Shown: positions 43,901 to 51,477 of the stretch, piece by piece
Layout of the letters: each line of letters begins with the position of its first letter
Numbering within the stretch: the first letter of the stretch is position 1
Source: Xenorhabdus bovienii SS-2004
GTDB taxonomy: Bacteria; Pseudomonadota; Gammaproteobacteria; Enterobacterales; Enterobacteriaceae
Length of the DNA: 64,000 nucleotides
Direction: 5' to 3'
Assembly (NCBI RefSeq): GCF_000027225.1
Contig: NC_013892.1
Coordinates: 1,674,001-1,738,000 of the forward strand
The notes under the pieces: generated by a model
Database searches by the model: none
What the model was told of the DNA's origin: nothing
The model's input: only the letters and a program-made list of their open reading frames with translations
Program-made: the position numbers and the translations under genes

Positions 43901-44362
43901 TGCCGGCCACGCTCTGCCATCCTGAATAGAAATGGTATAGGCCAATGATTCAGATAAAACCCGTTGCTGACCATCTGAAGATAACGCAGTCCGCAGCATG
44001 GGATGGTATCCAATCACCATGTTGAGCGCGTCATTCAGTACCTTGATATCTAAGGATTTGACATCCCATTCGGTATACAGACAACTCGTCCGTCCACCCA
44101 GTTCCAATCCAGGATTACGGCCGATCAGGTAAGCATATTGAATATCCGTCAGTGGAAAATCGTCTGTTGTAGACTCTTTTGTAAATAACGTTTTGGGGAT
44201 AGTCATATTCAGTGGCAATGCACTGCAAAGCATTTCGTGAATCTGCTGTGTGAGAGGAGATATTCCCGCTTCTGTATTTTTATTTTCTAGTTCAGCTAAT
44301 TCAGAAGAAGAAAGAGAAACTTGTAATCCAGACTCTTGCAATGCCCTGAGAAAATGTTGCAT
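40952..44362 (-). CDS. Cysteine-activating NRPS, Cy-A-PCP (dithiolopyrrolone/xenorhabdin-type)
   Basis: 1136 residues. A short N-terminal helical segment (about 1-55) is followed by a heterocyclisation-type condensation domain (about 65-490) with the diagnostic DxxxxDxxS motif at Asp200-Asp205-Ser208, an adenylation domain (about 530-1010; FTSGSTGEPKGVM, YKTGDLGRYM, NQVKINGYRIELGE) and a PCP (GFFDIGGDSLHAV, phosphopantetheine Ser1083). Visible specificity-pocket residues (D-L-x-x-Y in FDLSVYDYFG, N in IWNSVPA, S in LILMSGDW, I-W in ATEGSIW) agree with the cysteine code. One module probably loads two cysteines, as for holomycin synthetases. No terminal thioesterase. First gene of the operon. 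Confidence 0.92.
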   Translation of the reverse strand: MQHFLRALQESGLQVSLSSSELAELENKNTEAGISPLTQQIHEMLCSALPLNMTIPKTLFTKESTTDDFPLTDIQYAYLIGRNPGLELGGRTSCLYTEWDVKSLDIKVLNDALNMVIGYHPMLRTALSSDGQQRVLSESLAYTISIQDGRAWPASEKDKQLADIRQKMETQLLPVDKTPSFDIRATILSDEITRLHLYFDLMFMDLHSVRLVLRDWGRVYQGCELPELGDEANFHNYIKAERYLQGQPQGQYDKTYWEQQFDNLPPSPELPLKNAPELISPPMFKRYSRKIATETLSALKKKAEQQKLTLETLLLGTYAEVLRQWSKRQTFTLTITQLGRRPYFSAVENIVGNFLQPTLLAIQGTENDSFNDRLVQLQTDFLMNRWHSSYNGVQVLRELTRRSHGSRAVSAPVVFSNTLTAHLDDVVTDMDWADTVQVYSSNQTPQVWLENQIVRVDGIVQINWNTVSELFPDGMVEAMLDSYMELLIVCAEDDSVWGKTGSLVKLPASDRAERAKANATDIDLAPRLLHEMVLQAAEKFPHSIALVQGGKYFTYAEMVKGASEVAKSLRASVQIHPNDIVAVSLPQGPALVLGVLGILMSGAAYVAIDPQLPAERRMNLLRRCSAKGIVTESSLSNEDESADLFRINLDECLMSEAMDTEQKVSAHLSSVQALDDLAYVIFTSGSTGEPKGVMASHRNAANTVLDINRKFHVTEKDTVLSVAPAGFDLSVYDYFGVLGAGGKVVFSTSEAANDPKIWFETLVKHQITIWNSVPAPVKVLVDRNGGDLAQTPLRLILMSGDWIPIDLPERIRENLPDTAIISLGGATEGSIWSICYPIEDIDKNWKSIPYGKPLANQRFHVLNNWLSPCPNWVTGELYIGGEGVTLGYLGDLEKTAQRFITHPVTGERLYKTGDLGRYMANGLIEILGREDNQVKINGYRIELGEIEACLLTHENAGHVVMDAPVHAKTGQRHIVAYVVPSVADTSEDPAHFQEQLREIARNILPSYMVPSYYVLLAHMPLTSNGKIDRKALPLPWADSEEHTAIAVDPANEIETKILQLWQSQLQHDDFDVTDGFFDIGGDSLHAVGLLSALRQEFNITPAGEQDIIEGLFMNSNIQAFSRIIETIMQSQAVSDL

Positions 44363-44772
44363 ACATTATCCTCTATCGTGTAGCAGAGAAATCGAGTTTT
44401 CTCTATGTGATATTATTTTTAGTTACTTGCAGTAAATTGTTTAAAACAAAAATCAAACAGATCCGATAAATATTCTGAAACATAACTAAACCGGTTTAAT
44501 ATTAAATACTAAAAGAAAAAATAATTTCCAGATTAAAGAAATCCTCAACTTCTATTATCCCCATCAATAATTAATAATTAAATATCCGGATTTAATGTGA
44601 TGATATTGATCGCCTAACAACATTGCAACATTTTTATAACCATAAATTATATCTAATAACGATATCAAATTAACAATTAATGTTATATGAGCATTATCAT
44701 AAAAAACAATCACAACCAATTGAATATAATGATAATTTTAACGTGTTATTTTTTATGGCATGCCATTTTATA
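44363..44772. other. Promoter region of the NRPS operon, cut short by the composite transposon
   Basis: 410 bp of AT-rich DNA between the NRPS start and the IS1 end. No coding sequence. It must contain the operon promoter. The reads ATAATGATAATTTTA (44726-44740) and nearby GCATTATCATAA faintly recall Fur sites. DNA upstream of 44772 was moved 6.7 kb away by the insertion. Confidence 0.5.
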
Positions 44773-44801
44773 GGTCATGTATTAAATGATTAGATTAGGT
44801 A

Positions 44802-45248
44802 TTAAAAATAATGTTCACGTTCAATAAAGGTTCCTATCACTTTATCGTGCATTTCTTCCGATTTTGAATACCCAATGGTTTTTCTATTCAGCCTTTTGAT
44901 TCGGGTACGATGCGTTAAATTCGTTCTCTCTATACGCTGAGTAAACGCCTTTCCAGTCAAGTGCTCTTCCTCGGGAAGTGGGTCATAAACAACATAGTCA
45001 TCCGTGCAGTAAAACCGAATAGTAAAGGAAGATAAGAGGGTAAGCAGCTTGTCTAACGTTTTTCGACTGCGATCGCCAAAAACATGAGCCACTATTCGCT
45101 TCAGGCGGGGTTCCCAAGCATACCAAAGCCAGCGTTGGTTTTTCTTATTGCCGACAAACGACCATTGCTCGTCGATTTCACAGACAATCTGGATGCCACA
45201 TTCCGCAAGGGGAAGTGTCGTTACGTTTCGGGGTCTGAGGTTTTTAAT
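44802..45248 (-). CDS. insB: IS1 InsB' catalytic part (-1 frame), copy 2
   Basis: Same DDE domain as copy 1, entered by frameshift at the A5 run (about 45241-45245). Full length, so this arm can supply transposase for the composite element. Confidence 0.87.
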   Translation of the reverse strand: MKNLRPRNVTTLPLAECGIQIVCEIDEQWSFVGNKKNQRWLWYAWEPRLKRIVAHVFGDRSRKTLDKLLTLLSSFTIRFYCTDDYVVYDPLPEEEHLTGKAFTQRIERTNLTHRTRIKRLNRKTIGYSKSEEMHDKVIGTFIEREHYF

Positions 45249-45496
45249 GTTTTCATGACGGTGGCGGTGGCGACTTTCAGGATCCGAGCGGTGTCACGAA
45301 TTCCCCCGTTATTCATCGCGATATCGATAATCTGTTCTTTAACGCCGGGTTTGCAGGCCTGATAGGTATACGCCAACTGAAAGACCTTACAGCAGCTATA
45401 ACAGCGATAACGAGGATGTCCGCCATTTCCTTTCCCATGTCCTTTGACCTGTTCTGATTTGTGGCAATAACGGCAATAGACATCAACTTTGGCCAT
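45221..45496 (-). CDS. insA: IS1 InsA-like protein, copy 2
   Basis: 91 residues, as in copy 1 with one Val to Ile change; zinc ribbon and helix-turn-helix intact. Confidence 0.92.
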   Translation of the reverse strand: MAKVDVYCRYCHKSEQVKGHGKGNGGHPRYRCYSCCKVFQLAYTYQACKPGVKEQIIDIAMNNGGIRDTARILKVATATVMKTLKTSDPET

Positions 45497-45554
45497 ACTT
45501 CATCCTTAAAAAGCCGGAAGCATATCACAGCAACTAACCATTTAATACATGACC

Positions 45555-46274
45555 GTCTATTCCACCACTAAACATAACAGCAACCGGCAGATCAGTGTCA
45601 ACTTGAGACTCAACCGCCTCTTCCATCAACTTACGAACTTTTTGTTTTGCTACAAGATAACAATCCTTGCTTTTTTCTATAGATTTATCATAACGAGTAT
45701 ACTTATAAAGCTCATTACCATCATAAAGACTCCCAGGCTCAAGTGTCTTAACTTCAACATCAAGTGCTAGAAAAGATTTCATTTCTGATGCCACATACCA
45801 AACATCATTCTTTTTTGCATAGTAAAGAGGCTTTATACCCACGTGATCTCTACCGATCAGAAACTTTGATTTTCTATTATCATATATGACAAATGCAAAC
45901 ATTCCATCTAGCATATTTACAAATTCTAAATCATATTCAATATATGCCTTTAATATTACCTCTGCATCTCCATATCCTTTAAATTCGTGTCCTCTTTTGA
46001 TAAGTTTTTCACGTATTTTTTTATAATTGAATATTTGCCCATTAAGGATGACATGAATATCCCTTTCTTCGTCTGAAACAGGTTGAGTCGCGGTTTCTCT
46101 CTCGACAATTGCCAAGCGATTTGTGGCAAGCCCAACGTATTCTTTAACTAGGTGTTCATTAAAACGAGATAAATCTCCTCGATGTTTAATCCTTTCTATC
46201 ATAGAGAAAAGCTTATTATCCAATTGTTCAATTAAAATTTTTTTTGTCGTAAAAATTGCTGCAATTCCACACAT
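45555..46274 (-). pseudogene. Asparagine-synthetase (glutamine-hydrolysing) 5' fragment cut by IS1
   Basis: Encodes residues 1-240 of a class II amidotransferase: MCGIAAIFTTKK with the nucleophile Cys2, the glutaminase motifs RLAIVERETATQPVSD and VILNGQIFNYKKIRE, then the start of the synthetase domain up to the ATP loop VAVMFSGGID, where IS1 begins in the middle of SGGxDS. The frame runs 7 codons into the IS before a stop. The glutaminase half could fold, but amide synthesis is impossible. It is the third gene of a run with the two aroA-like genes (27-bp gap). AT-rich compared with the NRPS. Confidence 0.88.
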
Positions 46275-46301
46275 AAAATATTTTCCTTTACTAAAATAGG
46301 A

Positions 46302-47639
46302 TTATTTTAATTTAGCCAGCTCATTAACTTTCGCACCTAAGGAACGAATTTCAGAAAAATATTCTGGGTAAGTTTGCCCTACATGAAATGGTTCTTTTAT
46401 AATAACAGGCTCACTACAATGAAGGCCTATTGTTGTGAGCCCCATAATAAGTCCATGATCGTAATGTCCATCTAGAACCACCCTGCCTTTATATCCTTTG
46501 GGGTTCCCATGGATAATGAGTTGATCATGTTTTTCATCTGATTTTACCCCTAGTTTTGATAATTCTTTTCTAAAATCAGATATCCGATCAGACTCTTTAT
46601 AACGGATATGCTCAATGTTATAAAAAATACTTGTACCAGAGGCTAATGAAGCTCTAGCCGCTAATGCGGGAACTGCATCAGGGGCCAAAGAACCGTCAAA
46701 ATCTAAAGGACGAATTTCTGTACTCCCTCTAATTATTATCGTTTCATTCCCAATAAATTCGATATTAGTCCCTGTATCGATTAGATATTGAATCACAGCA
46801 CCATTTCCCAGTTCTTCTTCGAAGAAACCATTCAATTGAACTTCTGATTCTAGGGAGCCACAAAGCGCAAGGATTGCAGCAGTGCTAGCTGGATCAGAAC
46901 CTACTGTAAAATCACTTGCCTGCAATCGACATCGACCATGTACAAAAAATTCACGAAAATCACTATCATATTCGATTCTAATACCCGCTTTCTTAAGGTT
47001 ATTAATTGTTGTGTGAACCATTGATGGAGCTGTTATTTTGTCGACTACCTTTATAGTTAAGTCATTATCCATCACTGCTCCAAGATATAGTAATCCACTT
47101 AAAAATTGTGAGCTTTTTCTACAAGATACCTCTGTATAATCATTTAACTTTCTATCAGACTTAATCCTGATAGGAAGTCGATGCTCTTCTCCCAATGCTC
47201 TACATTGAACATTCAACATACATAGCGCATTAACCATTTCTGTTTGAGAACGAAATCCAAGAGAGGCGTGATAATCGGTTATAAATTTTGTCTCTGGTAA
47301 GAAACCCGCTACCCCCATCAACAACCTCAATACTACCCCTGAGTTACCTGGATTGAACTCTAAAGGCTGGTTGATAGAACTCACGTCAATTCCATTTACT
47401 ATCAAATTACCTTTATCTTCTTTGAAAACAGCCCCCAATCGCTCACAATTAGATTTCATCGCTATGGTATTAAAACCAGTAGCAATATTTCTGATAATAC
47501 TTTTTCCAGAAGTAATGGAAGAAGTTAGAAGGGCTCGAGTTGAGGAACTTTTAGAAGCTGGTAAGTTAAGTGTACCCTGTAAACGTTTCGAATAAATCAC
47601 CTCAACAAATTTACTATCTTTATCAATTCTTTTAGACAT
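46302..47639 (-). CDS. AroA-like (EPSP synthase-fold) enzyme 1, altered active site
   Basis: 445 residues with the inside-out alpha/beta barrel of enolpyruvyl transferases. Kept against E. coli AroA by eye: LPASKSSSTRALL (Lys22, Ser23, Arg27), NPGNSGVVLRLL (Asn94-Gly96 loop), SSQFL (Ser169-Ser170-Gln171), APDAVPALAA (Asp313) and YKESDRISDF (Glu341, Arg344). Changed: the DHR motif is DHG (Arg386 to Gly) and the KTFPDYF motif is QTYPEYF (Lys411 to Gln); both normally bind PEP. So it probably is not a housekeeping EPSP synthase. In one run with a second AroA-like gene and a cut asparagine synthetase. It lies inside the composite transposon. The reaction is unknown. Confidence 0.82.
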   Translation of the reverse strand: MSKRIDKDSKFVEVIYSKRLQGTLNLPASKSSSTRALLTSSITSGKSIIRNIATGFNTIAMKSNCERLGAVFKEDKGNLIVNGIDVSSINQPLEFNPGNSGVVLRLLMGVAGFLPETKFITDYHASLGFRSQTEMVNALCMLNVQCRALGEEHRLPIRIKSDRKLNDYTEVSCRKSSQFLSGLLYLGAVMDNDLTIKVVDKITAPSMVHTTINNLKKAGIRIEYDSDFREFFVHGRCRLQASDFTVGSDPASTAAILALCGSLESEVQLNGFFEEELGNGAVIQYLIDTGTNIEFIGNETIIIRGSTEIRPLDFDGSLAPDAVPALAARASLASGTSIFYNIEHIRYKESDRISDFRKELSKLGVKSDEKHDQLIIHGNPKGYKGRVVLDGHYDHGLIMGLTTIGLHCSEPVIIKEPFHVGQTYPEYFSEIRSLGAKVNELAKLK

Positions 47640-47665
47640 TTTTCACCCTCAAAGAAATAATTTAA

Positions 47666-48967
47666 CTATTTAATATGAACGCCTAAATTCCTCAGCGTAT
47701 CGATATAATCGGGAAATCCATCATTTAATTTATCTATATCGTATATTATGGATTCTTTCTCAGCACCGAGCGATGCTATGAGATTAGCAGCACAAATTCT
47801 ATGGTCACCGTAACTTTTAAGTTCAACTCCTCCATTCAACGGTCCTTTTCCTTCAATATATATTGACTCAAACATTCCTACTCTATCGAATATTAGAACA
47901 CTACTCCCTCCCATTGTTCTTATATTTTCATTAACAATAAATGCTCGTTGACTTTTATGATTATTTATTCCCCTTACCCCACTAAAAATTTTTTTTCCTT
48001 TCAAATTAGATGAAGCAGCAATTATGTTTACGGCTACGGAAGGAAGCTCTTTCAATGAAAATTCACCATCCCATAACCTAATCGACTGCCTGAATATTCT
48101 CAAATTATTCCAATTTGAATCATACTTAATAATTAGACCTATACTTTGATAAAATTTAAATAAATCACGTTCATTTATTGTGTCATTAAAATAATAATTT
48201 CTTATCAATACATCACTAACACCTTTTGAGCTTAATATAGAAGATGCTATATAGCTTAATGATGTGAAATCAGAGGGTATTTTTATTTCAATATCTTTAG
48301 GTATATATTTAGTTACTTTAAAGTGCTTTTGTTCATATGTAACCATGCTCCCTAGAAGGGACATTGATTTTATCGTCATATCAATATAGCCCATTTTACT
48401 GCCGTCCATAACTATAGGGACTATATTTTGTTTGCTGAAAGGAGTGACAAATAGAGCAAACGTAATGAACTGAGTGCTATTCAAAACAGTCAATGGTTTT
48501 TTTATATTAGTTTCACTCTTAGTGATTATAATCTTTTCATTTTCAATACGTTCAATATGAATATCTAAATAATTACAGAAATCTTCGTCAAACACACTCT
48601 CTCTATTAAATAAAGATTCATTGCATTTTATTACTATTTTTTCATTATCAATGAGAGATGCTAAAGCTGCGCACATTCTGAATAACATACCTGAACCACC
48701 TGCATATATCTCCCCATTATACGATAAATTTCTACCTACACCACGAAGTAACAGTGTTGTTCCATCTTTATGCAATATTTCTAGACCAAATTTTTTCAGA
48801 GCATTAATTTGATTTTCAGTTTCTACATTCCAAGATATATTAACAATTTTCGTTGTATTTTCATTCAGTAAAGCTAGTAATAATGCACGCTGAATATGAG
48901 GTTTAGATGATGGTATAAAAACTTCACCAGTCAGGCCAAAACTCGGAAAAACAGTAACCTTGCTCAT
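47666..48967 (-). CDS. AroA-like (EPSP synthase-fold) enzyme 2, strongly divergent
   Basis: 433 residues with AroA-type barrel repeats, but less like EPSP synthase than its neighbour. Kept: IPSSKPHIQRALL (Lys22, Arg27), STQFI, the Arg of HKSQR (Arg344) and YGDHRICAANLI (His385-Arg386). Changed by eye: Ser23 to Pro, the GNAG loop to GGSG (Asn94), LPSVAV in place of IPDAAM (Asp313 lost), HKSQR in place of KETDR (Glu341 lost) and NDGFPDYI in place of AKTFPDYF (Lys411). The loss of both acid/base residues suggests a binding, non-catalytic or new-chemistry partner. Very AT-rich (near 30% GC), unlike the flanking cluster. First gene of the run. Confidence 0.8.
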   Translation of the reverse strand: MSKVTVFPSFGLTGEVFIPSSKPHIQRALLLALLNENTTKIVNISWNVETENQINALKKFGLEILHKDGTTLLLRGVGRNLSYNGEIYAGGSGMLFRMCAALASLIDNEKIVIKCNESLFNRESVFDEDFCNYLDIHIERIENEKIIITKSETNIKKPLTVLNSTQFITFALFVTPFSKQNIVPIVMDGSKMGYIDMTIKSMSLLGSMVTYEQKHFKVTKYIPKDIEIKIPSDFTSLSYIASSILSSKGVSDVLIRNYYFNDTINERDLFKFYQSIGLIIKYDSNWNNLRIFRQSIRLWDGEFSLKELPSVAVNIIAASSNLKGKKIFSGVRGINNHKSQRAFIVNENIRTMGGSSVLIFDRVGMFESIYIEGKGPLNGGVELKSYGDHRICAANLIASLGAEKESIIYDIDKLNDGFPDYIDTLRNLGVHIK

Positions 48968-49399
48968 ATTTTCCCTTTTTCCTAAATGAAAGTTTTAAAT
49001 ATTTATATAATCACGGATCATCACTTTATAACACGCCATGGCTCTTTAAATAATTAATATAAATTTACAATCATGGCGAATAATCCTACATTGAACAATT
49101 TATAAAATATATTTAACACGAATTATTAAGTATGTTTATCCTTAAGATAAATAGCTTAGAGTTCACAACTCTTATGACTATACAGTCACAAATTCATTTC
49201 TTACCAATCCAAAGTAATTAATAAAGTAAGCTAATTATATTCTTTCTAAAATACTATCCAATGATTTTACTTTCCTGAATTTTCCTCATAAAGACGATAA
49301 GCGGCTGGAAAAAAATTCCAAACTCATCATTGTGAACCCGTATTAAGAGCTTTGTATATCGACAATCCTTCCAGAGATCAAAGAATTTGCTAGCTTTAC
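48968..49399. other. AT-rich region upstream of the aroA-like genes
   Basis: About 430 bp without a supportable gene; it would contain the promoter of the aroA-like run. The right part borders IS remnants. Confidence 0.5.
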
Positions 49400-49650
49400 C
49401 AAAAGAAACTGATGTCATTGAATCCCTGAACAGTATCCGTCATGCCATCAAGAAACGTCAAAGCTTCCCATCAGATGATTCAGTGAAAAAAGGTAGTTTG
49501 GCTGACCATTCAGGGCGCATCCAAAAAAGTAGACAATACTGCTCAGTGGCTGGCGTATAACGATGATCCGCTTCATGATGGAATTCGGTGACAGCCTAAA
49601 CGGCCACTTTTAAATGAGATGGAGATTCCACAAAATCGTAAATAGGGTCT
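49400..49650 (+). pseudogene. IS256-family transposase, 3' remnant
   Basis: In three pieces of different frame it reads DVIESLNSIRHAIKKRQSFP, then VVWLTIQGASKK, then WRITMIRFMMEFGDSLNGHF and a stop at 49611. These match the C-terminal end of IS256-type (Mutator-like) transposases. Two frameshifts make it dead. The following GAGATTCCACAAAATCG looks like the terminal repeat of such an element. Confidence 0.75.
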
Positions 49651-49699
49651 CAAAATCCCCTAATATTCTGTTTAACTCCCCTCCAATATTCGGTAATGA

Positions 49700-50100
49700 C
49701 TCCAAAGGGTTGTAATGATGTTTTTCAATATATGCGCCAATGAGTTTTTCGTGGATTTCCATCGAACGTGAGTAACAAATGGTTCTTCTTCTCGCCAACC
49801 TCTTGATATGAATTCGCAGGTTGAGATTATGCCGCTCTATACGTTGGGTAAAAATTTTGCCTACCAGATATTTTTCCGGCATAACTTCCCCAGTTATCGG
49901 TCGTGATGAAACGAATATTAAAAGGCGCCAATAAGTTGAGCAATTTTCGGCAGGTTGCATCTGTTCGGGGGTCAAAGACATGGGCGATGATTTTTTTCCT
50001 TTTAGTATCAAAATTATACCAAAGCCAATGACGTTGTTTTTTATTGCCTATCAAAGACCACTGCTCATCCAATTCACAGATAAGTGTGATATCGTCATAA
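49700..50100 (-). pseudogene. InsB of the decayed IS1-type element, frameshifted
   Basis: Pieces in different frames: MDEQWSLIGNKKQRHWLWYN to TTDNWGSYAGKI (50072 down to about 49880), then KYLVGKIFTQRIERHNLNLR to YIEKHHYN (about 49870 to 49700). Frameshift near 49865-49875 separates the second Asp from the Glu of the DDE set, so no active transposase. Confidence 0.75.
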
Positions 50101-50116
50101 GCGATCTGTCACGATG

Positions 50117-50395
50117 TTACTTGTTTTGGCGAGAGTTTTTTAATGTCCGCATCACCGTATTGATACCGAGACCTAATATACGGCCTGTGTCTCTCACGCC
50201 AGAGCCATTCATTGCCATATCCACAATTTTTTCTTTCATACCCGGTTTATGGCCGTTGTAACGATAGTTGAGTTGAAAGGTTCTTTGGCAACCTTTGCAA
50301 TAGTAGCGAGGGAAGCCAGCCTTACCTGTTCCGTGTTTGCGTACAGGTTCTGCTTGGTCGCAATATCGACAAGTCACTTCTATCGTAACAGTCAT
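50117..50395 (-). CDS. InsA-like protein of the decayed IS1-type element
   Basis: 92 residues with CRYCDQAEPVRKHGTGKAGF zinc-ribbon start and an HTH. Related to, but clearly different from, the InsA of the complete IS1 copies. It may still be made. Confidence 0.75.
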   Translation of the reverse strand: MTVTIEVTCRYCDQAEPVRKHGTGKAGFPRYYCKGCQRTFQLNYRYNGHKPGMKEKIVDMAMNGSGVRDTGRILGLGINTVMRTLKNSRQNK

Positions 50396-50452
50396 GATGA
50401 TATCCCATTAAAAAGTACAAGAATATCAAATTAACGCTTTGAAGTCATGACC

Positions 50453-50724
50453 AGAATATCTGGGTTAGATTGGCTGACATTGGCAAGCCTAAGAGATTCA
50501 GAAAATATGATTATGAGTTATGATGAGGTTGATGATGAATTAGCTGGTATTACAATGTGGGGAAAATTGACAGAATGGTTTGAAAAATCAGGGTATGAAA
50601 AAGTATTTAGTAATGTCGGCTTATCCCATTCTAATATAGATGACATAGTAACTCTTAGTGATTACTATAACAAAGGATATCATGTTGTTACTTTGATTTC
50701 AGCAGGAATGTTATCAGATTTTGG
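50453..50724 (+). pseudogene. Internal fragment of an unknown coding sequence, cut at both ends by IS elements
   Basis: Open through 90 codons: RISGLDWLTLASLRDSENMI to GYHVVTLISAGMLSDFG. The left edge is the decayed IS1-like element (its terminal GGTCATGA provides an accidental ATG at 50447) and the right edge is IS1 copy 3. The GYHVVTLIS... end resembles the histidine strand of papain-like C39-type peptidases, but I do not trust this. It was probably one gene of the same transferred locus as the aroA-like genes. Confidence 0.65.
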
Positions 50725-50782
50725 GGTCATGTATTAAATGGTTAGTTGCTGTGATATGCTTCCGGCTTTTTAAGGATGAAGT

Positions 50783-51058
50783 ATGGCCAAAGTTGATGTC
50801 TATTGCCGTTATTGCCACAAATCAGAACAGGTCAAAGGACATGGGAAAGGAAATGGCGGACATCCTCGTTATCGCTGTTATAGCTGCTGTAAGGTCTTTC
50901 AGTTGGCGTATACCTATCAGGCCTGCAAACCCGGCGTTAAAGAACAGATTGTCGATATCGCGATGAATAACGGGGGAATTCGTGACACCGCTCGGATCCT
51001 GAAAGTCGCCACCGCCACCGTCATGAAAACATTAAAAACCTCAGACCCCGAAACGTAA
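50783..51058 (+). CDS. insA: IS1 InsA-like protein, copy 3
   Basis: 91 residues, identical to copy 1 as far as read. Confidence 0.92.
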   Translation: MAKVDVYCRYCHKSEQVKGHGKGNGGHPRYRCYSCCKVFQLAYTYQACKPGVKEQIVDIAMNNGGIRDTARILKVATATVMKTLKTSDPET

Positions 51059-51477
51059 CGACACTTCCCCTTGCGGAATGTGGCATCCAGATTGTCTGTG
51101 AAATCGACGAGCAATGGTCGTTTGTCGGCAATAAGAAAAACCAACGCTGGCTTTGGTATGCTTGGGAACCCCGCCTGAAGCGAATAGTGGCTCATGTTTT
51201 TGGCGATCGCAGTCGAAAAACGTTAGACAAGCTGCTTACCCTCTTATCTTCCTTTACTATTCGGTTTTACTGCACGGATGACTATGTTGTTTACGACCCA
51301 CTTCCCGAGGAAGAGCACTTGACTGGAAAGGCGTTTACTCAGCGTATAGAGAGAACGAATTTAACGCATCGTACCCGAATCAAAAGGCTGAATAGAAAAA
51401 CCATTGGGTATTCAAAATCGGAAGAAATGCACGATAAAGTGATAGGAACCTTTATTGAACGTGAACATTATTTTTAA
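51031..51477 (+). CDS. insB: IS1 InsB' catalytic part (-1 frame), copy 3
   Basis: Same DDE domain as copy 1, entered by frameshift at the A5 run 51034-51038. Confidence 0.87.
   Translation: MKNLRPRNVTTLPLAECGIQIVCEIDEQWSFVGNKKNQRWLWYAWEPRLKRIVAHVFGDRSRKTLDKLLTLLSSFTIRFYCTDDYVVYDPLPEEEHLTGKAFTQRIERTNLTHRTRIKRLNRKTIGYSKSEEMHDKVIGTFIEREHYF

Larger units (their letters stand above)
44773..45554 (-). mobile_element. IS1-family element, copy 2 (left arm of the composite transposon)
   Basis: Complete 782-bp element in minus orientation with both terminal repeats. Inside edge cuts an asparagine-synthetase gene. One visible amino-acid change against the other copies (EQIIDIAMN in place of EQIVDIAMN in InsA). 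Confidence 0.95.
49694..50452 (-). mobile_element. Decayed IS1-like element, distinct type
   Basis: About 759 bp with imperfect ends GGTAATGACTCCAAAGGGTT and GGTCATGACTTCAAAGCGTT (16 of 20). It is a different IS1-family type from the three 782-bp copies. insA is open but insB is broken by frame changes. No clear target duplication. Right end cuts a coding sequence. Confidence 0.8.

Noticed and set aside
40952..44362. Siderophore (pyochelin/yersiniabactin-type) synthetase
   Set aside because: A cysteine Cy-A-PCP module fits, but there is no salicylate enzyme, thiazoline reductase, PKS or TonB receptor, while the flavoenzymes and globin match dithiolopyrrolone clusters.
44726..44740. Fur box upstream of the NRPS
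   Set aside because: Only half of the dyad (ATAATGATAAT) is present and the DNA is so AT-rich that such matches are expected; noted but not called.
23604..44772. Inversion of the whole 21-kb segment between the oppositely oriented IS1 copies 1 and 2
   Set aside because: dnaK-dnaJ lies in the same orientation to nhaA-nhaR as in E. coli, and copy 1 has matching flanks of its own, so no inversion between these copies is needed.
45555..46274. Beta-lactam synthetase (CarA/Bls-like) in place of asparagine synthetase
   Set aside because: The N-terminal nucleophile Cys2 (MCGIAA) and the glutaminase motifs are present; beta-lactam synthetases lack a working glutaminase site.
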